Below, piece after piece: positions 17,012-22,399 of a stretch of 22,399 nucleotides of DNA (position 1 is the first letter of the stretch; every line of letters starts with the position of its first letter). Below the pieces are notes generated by a model that saw nothing but the letters and a program-made list of their open reading frames with translations, was not told the origin of the DNA and made no database searches. The position numbers and the translations under genes are program-made. Source of the stretch: an uncultured Anaeroplasma sp. (GTDB lineage Bacteria > Bacillota_I > Bacilli_A > Acholeplasmatales > Anaeroplasmataceae); the NCBI GenBank assembly GCA_934216145.1, contig CAKQBG010000033.1, forward strand, positions 1-22,399, given 5' to 3'.

Positions 17012-17063
17012 AACCCCTTAAGTTGGACTAGTAGAAAATACTAGAAAGACTTAAGGGGTTTTT
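17012..17063 (+). terminator. Hairpin in the IS left end, terminator-like
   Basis: A perfect 12-pair outer stem (AACCCCTTAAGT at 17012-17023 with 17049-17060) encloses a second stem (CTAGTA 17028-17033 with TACTAG 17039-17044), and the outer arm ends in five T. It overlaps the inverted repeat and stops four bases before OrfA's ATG. It would terminate read-through from the lyase gene and also shield OrfA from outside transcription. Confidence 0.65.
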
Positions 17064-17066
17064 ATT

Positions 17067-18050
17067 ATGAAATTAAAGTTAGAAGACAAATTAGAAATTA
17101 TTAAATTATATGAGGATAGCTATTCTGTTTCGATGATAATGGAAAAATTTAATATAGGTAGAGCTACTATTAATAGAATAGAACGTCAATATAGAGAACC
17201 TGGTATAGATTCATTTAACCCTAAAGGACCAAAACAAAAAATATACACTGGATTTTAAATTTGAAATAGTTAATAGAGTATTAAAAGGTGAATTTAAGAC
17301 TGAAATAGCAGTTGAGTTAAGAGTTGATTTGGGAATGATATTTCATGGGTTAAAAATATCAAGAATTACGGTATAATGGCTTTACTACAAAACAAGGAAG
17401 GTCAAAGAAAATGAAAACAATTATGTTAAAACAAAACCTAAATCTATAGACCTTGATGTTAAGGGATGCCGTCTACATATGGGAATGAAAAAATTGTAAA
17501 TAAAGAAAATAACAAGACACATTATGAAAGAAACTTTAATACTTTAGCATTAAATCAAATTTGGAGTACTGATATATCAAAATTTCATATAGCTCTTGGT
17601 AAGCTTTATTTATCACTTATTATAGATGTCCATAGTAGAGAAATTGTATTCTATGTAATATCCCGTTCACCTAATTTTAAATAGATCCAAGATATATTGA
17701 ATATAACATTTAAAAAACATAAAAATTTAGATGGATTAGTATTCCATTTTGATCAAGAATGGCAATATCAAATGAAACAATATAGAGAAAGATAATTTTA
17801 AAAAGGAATTAGATAGAGTATGCCTAGAAATGGTAACTGTTATGATAATTGTGTAATTGAAATATTCTTTGATACTATGAAAAATGAAATGTTTTATGGA
17901 CAAAATATGAGCTTAAATCATTAGATGAGCTTAAACAAGCGATATAGAAATATGGAATATTACAATAATAAAAGAATTACTACAAAATTAAAAGGATTAA
18001 CGCCTACAATGTATAGACATCAATCCTTTAATCCTGTACAATCTATTTAA
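17067..18050 (+). pseudogene. IS3-family transposase remains (OrfA and OrfB, frameshifted)
   Basis: OrfA begins at 17067 with a helix-turn-helix (DKLEIIKLYEDSYSVSMIM, then F.IGRATINRIERQYR) and stops early at 17256-17258. Similarity resumes in another frame (FEIVNRVLKGEFKTEIAVEL), then breaks again. OrfB remains include LNQIWSTDISKFH (first catalytic Asp) and YLSLIIDVHSREIVFYVISRSPN up to a stop at about 17682. In shifted frames follow FHFDQEWQYQ (second Asp), NGNCYDNCVIEIFFDTMKNEMF (Glu) and a YYNNKRI..KLKGLTPTMYRHQ tail ending at 18050. All three DDE acidic codons survive but lie in separate broken frames, and most of the OrfB N-terminal region is missing. It cannot make a working transposase. 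Confidence 0.85.
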
Positions 18051-18095
18051 TTAATACAAAGTCCAATTTTAAGAGTTCGCCTTATTCGCATCCTT

Positions 18096-19301
18096 TTATT
18101 TTTTAGCTATTTCTATTAATACCTTTGTTACTAATTCCATTTCCTCTAAGCATGCACATTCATATGGACCATGACAGTTATATCCACCTGTACCTAGATT
18201 AGGTGTTGGTAGACCCATAAATGTTAATCTAGCACCATCAGTACCACCTCTAATTGGTGTTTCTGTTGGAGTGATACCTAGTCTTGCCATTCTTTCTTTA
18301 GCTCTAGTTAAACATTGAGGATTTTTAAGAATTAAATCTTTCATATTAGAGTAACTATCATATATTGAAACTTCAACAGTGTTTTTACCATATTTATGAT
18401 TTAAAAATACCATTGCATTTATAAAATCATCTTTTTGTTTTTCTAAAATCTGCTTATTATGATTTCTTATTATATATTCAAGTTTTGCTTCACCAACACT
18501 ACCATTCATATCACATAAATGATTGAAACCATCATACATATCTGTATATTCAGGTCTTTCATTGACAGGTAATAAAGAATTAAACTCCATAGCTATTAAT
18601 GATGCGTTTTTCATTTGATTTTTAGCGCTACCAGGGTGAATATCAAGTCCATGAACCTTAACTACAACTGATGCAGCATTAAAGTTCTCGTAATTGATCT
18701 CATTATAATTGCCACCATCAACAGTATAAGCAAAATCACAATTGAAATCCTTAACATCAAATGATAATACTCCAGTACCTATTTCCTCATCAGGTGTAAA
18801 TTCAATATGAATATTAACATGATGTACATCAGGATTTTCTTTGAAATATAGTAGCATTCCCATTATATCTGCGATACCGGCTTTATCATCAGCACCTAAT
18901 ACTGTTGTACCATCAGTAGTAATTAATGTTTTACCTATTAATTTATTTAAAAATGGGAACTGAGTAGTTGTAAGTGATATACCGTTAAGCTTTATATCAC
19001 TACCATCATATTTTTCAATTACATTAGGCTTTACATTAGTACCACTAAATCCTGGTATAGTATCCATATGAGCTATGAACCCTATATTTAAATCACTTCC
19101 ACAATTACTTTTTAATTCTCCTCTTACGAAACAATGTTCTAATATTTCAACATTCTCTAATCCTAATTCGATTAAATCTTCTTTTAATACTTTCGCAAGA
19201 TTATATTGCTTTTCAGTAGAAGGAGTAGTATTTGTCTCTTCACTAGACATTGTATCAATCTTAACATATTTCAAAAAATATTCTAAAATTTTATCTTTCA
19301 T
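18096..19301 (-). CDS. pepT: Peptidase T (tripeptide aminopeptidase, M20B)
   Basis: A cytoplasmic di-zinc aminopeptidase that removes the N-terminal residue from tripeptides after oligopeptide uptake. The 401 residues match PepT (about 408) along their length. Metal ligands and catalytic residues fall at family positions: H78 and D80 in AHMDTIPG, D138 in VLGADDKAG, E172 and E173 in TPDEEIGTG, D195 in YTVDGG and H377 in GTGGYNCHGPYE. The region RGGTDGARLTFMGLPTPNLG before the last histidine is also typical. The start is supported by AAAGGA about 9 bases upstream on the minus strand. It is read toward the decayed IS, whose right end lies 15 bases beyond the stop; no clear terminator hairpin is visible there. 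Confidence 0.95.
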   Translation of the reverse strand: MKDKILEYFLKYVKIDTMSSEETNTTPSTEKQYNLAKVLKEDLIELGLENVEILEHCFVRGELKSNCGSDLNIGFIAHMDTIPGFSGTNVKPNVIEKYDGSDIKLNGISLTTTQFPFLNKLIGKTLITTDGTTVLGADDKAGIADIMGMLLYFKENPDVHHVNIHIEFTPDEEIGTGVLSFDVKDFNCDFAYTVDGGNYNEINYENFNAASVVVKVHGLDIHPGSAKNQMKNASLIAMEFNSLLPVNERPEYTDMYDGFNHLCDMNGSVGEAKLEYIIRNHNKQILEKQKDDFINAMVFLNHKYGKNTVEVSIYDSYSNMKDLILKNPQCLTRAKERMARLGITPTETPIRGGTDGARLTFMGLPTPNLGTGGYNCHGPYECACLEEMELVTKVLIEIAKK

Positions 19302-19320
19302 AATTAATTCCTTTCTTTTT

Positions 19321-19560
19321 TAATATTATAATTCATTTATAGAATTAAAAAAAGAATTATTAGAAAAAAATAGCTATTATTATATAAAATAAACACAAAC
19401 AATAAATAATAATAAATTAATAATATATCAAAAATCCTATATAATAAAATTTAATCTGTTCTTCATTTGTATAATTTTATTATAAAAACAAATGATTTCA
19501 ATAAAGAAAATTCGAAAAAAAGAATAAAAAATTAAAAAAATTTTCATAAAATTAAAAAAA
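19321..19560. other. Gene-free, extremely AT-rich intergenic stretch
   Basis: Between the divergent pepT and cold-shock genes. By hand count only about 25 of 240 bases are G or C (about 10%), well below the surrounding genes. There are many A runs of four to seven and no plausible coding frame, tRNA or stable hairpin. It probably holds the pepT promoter (a minus-strand TATAAT at plus 19325-19330 lacks a good -35) and may be curved DNA or an UP-type activator region. Confidence 0.6.
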
Positions 19561-19574
19561 ATAATTTATTTCTC

Positions 19575-19603
19575 TTGTTAATTGACTTAAAATAGTTTAT
19601 AAT
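19575..19603 (+). promoter_or_regulatory. Promoter of the cold-shock gene
   Basis: TTGTTA (19575-19580), a 17-base spacer and TATAAT (19598-19603). Transcription would start about 19610, giving a leader of roughly 50 bases before ATG 19661. This is shorter than the long leaders of enterobacterial cspA. Confidence 0.7.
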
Positions 19604-19660
19604 ATTTGTAATAGAAATTTTTTCTATTAAATGGTTTGGTTTGAAAGGAGTACTTTATTC

Positions 19661-19858
19661 ATGAAGGGAAAAGTAAAGTGGTTTAACGCTGAAAAGGGTT
19701 ATGGCTTCATTGTCTCTGAAGAAGGTAAAGATGTATTTGTTCATTTTAGTGCAATCGTACAAGATGGATATAAGTCTTTAGAAGAAGGACAAGAGGTTAC
19801 CTTTGACGTTGAAGAAGGCGAAAGAGGACAATTAGCTAAGAACGTTGTTAAAGCATAA
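19661..19858 (+). CDS. Cold-shock protein (CspA/CspB family RNA chaperone)
   Basis: A 65-residue single cold-shock domain protein that binds single-stranded RNA and DNA and keeps mRNA unstructured. It starts [17 protein letters not shown], with RNP1 KGYGFI and RNP2 VFVHFSAI, and ends QLAKNVVKA, the standard length. AAAGGAG at 19644-19650 lies ten bases before ATG 19661. An in-frame ATG at 19631 would add ten residues unlike any family member and lies before the ribosome site, so it is rejected. The gene is monocistronic, with its own promoter and a strong terminator. Whether it is cold-induced or constitutive cannot be told. Confidence 0.96.
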   Translation: MKGKVKWFNAEKGYGFIVSEEGKDVFVHFSAIVQDGYKSLEEGQEVTFDVEEGERGQLAKNVVKA

Positions 19859-19865
19859 GACAATT

Positions 19866-19889
19866 AAGGACCAGTGATGGTCCTTTTTT
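19866..19889 (+). terminator. Terminator after the cold-shock gene
   Basis: AAGGACCA (19866-19873) pairs perfectly with TGGTCCTT (19878-19885) over loop GTGA, and the arm continues into a T run up to 19889. Confidence 0.92.
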
Positions 19890-19916
19890 GTATGCTTATT
19901 TTTTCTTTATTTGACA

Positions 19917-19922
19917 TATAAT
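19917..19922 (+). promoter_or_regulatory. -10 element and very short leader of the dapA-like gene
   Basis: TATAAT is only 14 bases before the ATG at 19937, so the leader would be about eight bases. The ribosome site is GGTGA at 19928-19932, matching the 3' part of GGAGGTGATC rather than the usual AGGAGG core. TTGACA at 19911-19916 directly abuts the -10 and cannot serve as its -35. No lysine riboswitch fits in the space. Confidence 0.45.
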
Positions 19923-19936
19923 AAAATGGTGATTAT

Positions 19937-20794
19937 ATGGTTAAAGGAAGTATTGTTGCGTTAATAACTCCTTTTAAGGATGATAAAGAAATTGATTATG
20001 AGGCAATTGATAAATTATTAGATATTCATTTAAAGGATAAAACAGACTCATTATTACTAATGGGAACAACTCAAGAATCCCTAGCTTTATCTAAGAATGA
20101 AAAAAGGGAATTAGTTAAATATGTATCAAATTATTTAAATGGTAAAATAAAACTAATTATTGGATTAATTAGTAATATAAGAGAAGAGGTATTAGAATTA
20201 GCGGAATTATATAATGATATAGAAATAGAAGGATATTTAGTTATAGGTCCTTACTATACTAAAAGTAATATATCAGGATTACTTAAATATTTCACTTATT
20301 TAGCTGATAGGCTAAAGCATCCAATTATTTTATATAATGTTCCTAAAAGGTGTGGATTTGAAATACCTTTATCTATAGTTGAAGCATTAAGCTATCATAA
20401 TAATATAATTGGAATAAAAGATGCATCTGGTGATATAGAATATATTAATAGTCTAGTTGGTATTAAAAAGGATAATTTCTATTTATATACTGGAGATGAT
20501 TCTACTGCTATTATAGCCTTAAAACTAGGTTTTGATGGCTGGATTAGTGTAATTGGTAATTATTATGCGAAGGAATGTAAATATATTTGTGATAATAGAT
20601 GTGAGAAGGTTTACTATTCATTAATGCCTTTAATTAAGGTATTAAATAAAGAAGTATCGCCTATTTCCATGAAATATTTTATGTATTGTATGGGATTAAT
20701 TAAGCCTAATTATCGTACCCCTTTAGATTTACCAATGATAGAAAATAGAAGAGAAATAGAACAAATAATAGATAACTGTAACAGTTTATTCTAA
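19937..20794 (+). CDS. dapA: 4-hydroxy-tetrahydrodipicolinate synthase
   Basis: Condenses pyruvate with aspartate semialdehyde, the first committed step to diaminopimelate and lysine. A 285-residue TIM barrel (family about 290). Active-site residues fall at the numbers of the E. coli enzyme: T44 and T45 in GTTQES, Y107 in GPYYTK, Y133 and R138 in YNVPKRCG, and the Schiff-base lysine K161 in IGIKDASGD. R138 and the paired threonines favour DapA over N-acetylneuraminate lyase or other aldolases of the fold. Q46 replaces the usual glycine in GTTGES, and C139 replaces the common Thr in YNVPxRT; both are mild departures. No other dap genes are nearby, so it is not in a lysine operon here. Other pyruvate-dependent aldolases cannot be fully excluded. 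Confidence 0.85.
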   Translation: MVKGSIVALITPFKDDKEIDYEAIDKLLDIHLKDKTDSLLLMGTTQESLALSKNEKRELVKYVSNYLNGKIKLIIGLISNIREEVLELAELYNDIEIEGYLVIGPYYTKSNISGLLKYFTYLADRLKHPIILYNVPKRCGFEIPLSIVEALSYHNNIIGIKDASGDIEYINSLVGIKKDNFYLYTGDDSTAIIALKLGFDGWISVIGNYYAKECKYICDNRCEKVYYSLMPLIKVLNKEVSPISMKYFMYCMGLIKPNYRTPLDLPMIENRREIEQIIDNCNSLF

Positions 20795-20840
20795 AAAACT
20801 AAATATAAAGATGTAATTTATGCATATTTCGAATTACTTC

Positions 20841-20869
20841 TTGATTATTGATAACTATTATGATAGAAT
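20841..20869 (+). promoter_or_regulatory. Promoter of the tyrosine kinase-like gene
   Basis: TTGATT (20841-20846), a 17-base spacer and TAGAAT (20864-20869) with an upstream TGA (extended -10). The leader is about 50 bases, with GAGGG at 20918-20922 six bases before the ATG. Confidence 0.6.
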
Positions 20870-20928
20870 TCACATAGAGACTATTTGTTTCATAAAAAAA
20901 TTTATAAAATAAAAAATGAGGGAAATCT

Positions 20929-22311
20929 ATGGAAAATAATCAACAAAACCAAGAATCTTCAATCACCTTGGATGATTTAGTAAGAATTCTTAAGAAGAAT
21001 ATTATTCTTGTTGCAATTATTACTGTTGTAGTTTTTATTATAGGTACTGTTTACACATTAGCTATTGTTAAGCCTACATATAAGTCTACAACTTCTGTTA
21101 TCGTTGCTATTGATAATGAAAGCTCATCAACAGATCAAAATGTCGATTATACAAATTCATTAAAGATAATTGAAACTGTTGCTGCATTTACAGAAGAGGA
21201 TATAGTATTAGAGCCTGTTGCCGAAAAGAATAACTTAAAGGTTGATAACTTAAAGAAAATGGTTAGTACATCAACTTCTACAACAAAATATATGTTCTAT
21301 ATTAGTGTAACAAACACTAACTCTGTTACTGCTGGTAAGCTTACAAATGAAATTTATAAAAGCTTATCAAATGAAATTGAAAATAATGAAGCAATTAAGA
21401 ATTTTAGAATTACAGTAAGTCAAGCATCTGTAGCTAAAGATGGTGTATATAATTCACCTAATAAGACTTTATATTTAATTGTATCTTTAGTTATTGGTTT
21501 TGTTTTAGCATTTGTTGTTGTATGTGTTAAAGAATTATTAAGTAACAAGTATAAAGATAAGAAGGAAATCGAAAATTCAATTAATGAAAAAATAATTGGT
21601 GTTTTTGAGAATGATAAATCTAAAGAAAAGAATCAAGATTCATCAACTACACTAATTAAAAATGAAATTGCAGTAGTAGAACCTTACAATAAGCTTGCTA
21701 CAAATATTAAATATTTAAAGCTAGAAAACCCTTATAAGGTATTATTAGTTACATCTACAGTAATGGATGAATTAAAATCTACAATTTGTTGTAATTTTGC
21801 TTATTCATTAGCTTTAAACAATAAAAAGGTTTGCGTAGTTGATTTAGATGTTAGAAAGCCAGTTGTTCATAAAGTATTTAAAGTATCTAAAGAAAATGGA
21901 TTAGTTGAATATATTCAAGACGCTATAACAAAAGAAGAATTAATTAAGCACACTGAAAGTGGTGTTGATGTTATTACTGTCGGAAGTAATGTAATTAATC
22001 CACTTGCTGTTATTGAAGCTAACAAGCTAAAGGAATTAGTTAACGAATTAAGAAATGAATATGATTATGTATTATTAGATACAGCTCCAGTTATGGCAGC
22101 ATCTGATTCATTAATTGCTGCTAAACTTGCTGATGGTGTTGTTTATAATATAGCTATTAATCAAGCAAAGAAAAAGGATGTTCAAGATTCTATCGCTTCA
22201 ATTAAGCGTTTAGGTAATGAAATTATTGGTATAGTAATAACAAAGGCTTATTTTGAGAAGTCTGATTCTAAGTATTATAACTATTATAATTCTGACAATA
22301 AAAATAAGTAA
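20929..22311 (+). CDS. Wzz/BY-kinase fusion (polysaccharide chain-length and tyrosine kinase-like protein) with degenerate P-loop
   Basis: A membrane protein of the Wzc/CapAB type, which controls polymerisation and export of capsule or exopolysaccharide. A Wzz-like domain has one membrane helix at about 27-50, an extracytoplasmic part with QASVAKDGVYNSPNK just before the second helix at about 181-205, then a cytoplasmic BY-kinase-like domain. Walker A' is VVDLDVRKPVVH (D305, D307, R309), Walker B is VLLDTAPV (D384), and there is a C-terminal tyrosine cluster (Y449, Y450, Y452, Y453). The P-loop region is S276-T-V-M-D-E-L-K283-S-T, where the family has S-x-x-P-G-E-G-K-S-T: both glycines are lost although K283, S284 and T285 remain. 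Kinase activity may be reduced or absent. Unlike most Firmicutes, where adaptor and kinase are separate genes, they are fused here. Other polysaccharide genes may lie beyond the window edge. Confidence 0.85.
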   Translation: MENNQQNQESSITLDDLVRILKKNIILVAIITVVVFIIGTVYTLAIVKPTYKSTTSVIVAIDNESSSTDQNVDYTNSLKIIETVAAFTEEDIVLEPVAEKNNLKVDNLKKMVSTSTSTTKYMFYISVTNTNSVTAGKLTNEIYKSLSNEIENNEAIKNFRITVSQASVAKDGVYNSPNKTLYLIVSLVIGFVLAFVVVCVKELLSNKYKDKKEIENSINEKIIGVFENDKSKEKNQDSSTTLIKNEIAVVEPYNKLATNIKYLKLENPYKVLLVTSTVMDELKSTICCNFAYSLALNNKKVCVVDLDVRKPVVHKVFKVSKENGLVEYIQDAITKEELIKHTESGVDVITVGSNVINPLAVIEANKLKELVNELRNEYDYVLLDTAPVMAASDSLIAAKLADGVVYNIAINQAKKKDVQDSIASIKRLGNEIIGIVITKAYFEKSDSKYYNYYNSDNKNK

Positions 22312-22363
22312 TTAATTTTATTGGGGCTGTGAAGAAATAATCAGTCCTAGATAAACAAAAATG

Positions 22364-22399
22364 GGGTTTCAAACCAGTTTAAAATCTGGAAAGAGACCC
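22364..22399 (+). other. Two-tier hairpin at the window edge
   Basis: GGGTTTC (22364-22370) pairs with GAGACCC (22393-22399, one G-U), a symmetric AAA/AAA internal loop follows, and CCAG (22374-22377) pairs with CTGG (22386-22389). It may be the terminator of the kinase gene (the T run would lie just outside), a leader element of the next operon, or a mobile element end, since the nested-stem layout resembles the IS hairpin at 17012-17060. Confidence 0.5.

Larger units (their letters stand above)
17009..18080 (+). mobile_element. Decayed IS3-family insertion sequence
   Basis: Imperfect terminal inverted repeats of 21 bases lie at 17009-17029 and 18060-18080 (16 of 21 matching when one is reverse-complemented). 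Between them are broken remains of OrfA and OrfB of an IS3-family (IS150-like) element. The span is 1072 bases, shorter than the usual 1.2-1.5 kb, which agrees with internal deletions. No target duplication is evident at the edges. The left end is 33 bases after the lyase stop codon; the right end is 15 bases before the peptidase T stop codon. Confidence 0.82.

Noticed and set aside
17009..18080. Active insertion sequence
   Set aside because: Both reading frames carry stops and frameshifts, part of OrfB is missing, and the end repeats have diverged at 5 of 21 positions.
19631..19660. Ten-residue N-terminal extension of the cold-shock protein
   Set aside because: It starts before the AAAGGAG site and would be unlike the very uniform family.
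19911..19922. TTGACA as -35 of a promoter with TATAAT at 19917
   Set aside because: There is no spacer between the hexamers, and a -10 placed 17 bases after TTGACA would fall on the start codon.
1..22399. Alternative code with TGA as tryptophan, as in Mycoplasma
   Set aside because: All long conserved genes read through completely with TGG as tryptophan, and no conserved domain is interrupted by an in-frame TGA.
1..22399. tRNA, rRNA, CRISPR array or known riboswitch
   Set aside because: Reading all gene-free stretches on both strands showed no cloverleaf, repeat-spacer pattern or conserved riboswitch core. A covariance-model scan was not possible here.

Overview
The window is a strongly AT-rich, low-GC Firmicutes/Bacilli-type chromosome segment. 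I would place it among gut Erysipelotrichia or RF39/Acholeplasma-like lineages, but that placement is inference. TGA is not read as tryptophan, every intact gene ends in TAA, Shine-Dalgarno sites are AAGGAG/GGAGG-like, and promoters are TATAAT-type, often with an extended TGn. The genes are mostly single transcription units, each closed by a clear hairpin terminator, so this reads as chromosomal backbone with local decay rather than one accessory island.

Layout, left to right. Positions 1-2493 hold a fused ABC ATPase/FtsX-type permease whose normal start codon is missing at a junction near position 78. Positions 2532-2968 hold paired palindromes and a dead fragment of a TrmN6-like tRNA methyltransferase. 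Next come a flavodiiron protein (2969-4111, O2/NO detoxification), a MATE exporter (4208-5605) and a Thg1-like 3'-5' nucleotidyltransferase (5713-6477), which is unusual in bacteria. A LysR regulator (6529-7383, minus) is divergent from a heterodimeric ABC exporter pair (7484-10970) across a compact shared promoter region carrying two palindromes. A cytosolic PAS-type histidine kinase without a partner regulator follows (11098-13059).

The largest gene (13349-16975) encodes a 1208-residue surface lipoprotein with a Ser/Thr/Pro stalk, a family 1 pectate lyase domain, helical repeats and two beta-rich domains. Its promoter carries a catabolite-repression-like site. A decayed IS3-family element (17009-18080) lies directly behind it, and a hairpin in the IS end is the only good terminator candidate for the lyase gene. 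Then come peptidase T (minus), a roughly 340-base gap that is about 90% AT over its first 240 bases, a cold-shock protein, dihydrodipicolinate synthase (dapA) and a bacterial tyrosine kinase-like chain-length regulator whose P-loop has lost both glycines. The right edge holds a long two-part hairpin.

The functional theme is an anaerobic, pectin-using, peptide-using gut commensal with exporters and oxidative defence. I found no convincing new multi-gene system. The observations most worth following are the Thg1-like protein, the degenerate P-loop in the tyrosine kinase, the dual-palindrome LysR/ABC control region, the lyase architecture and its regulation, and the missing start of the first gene.
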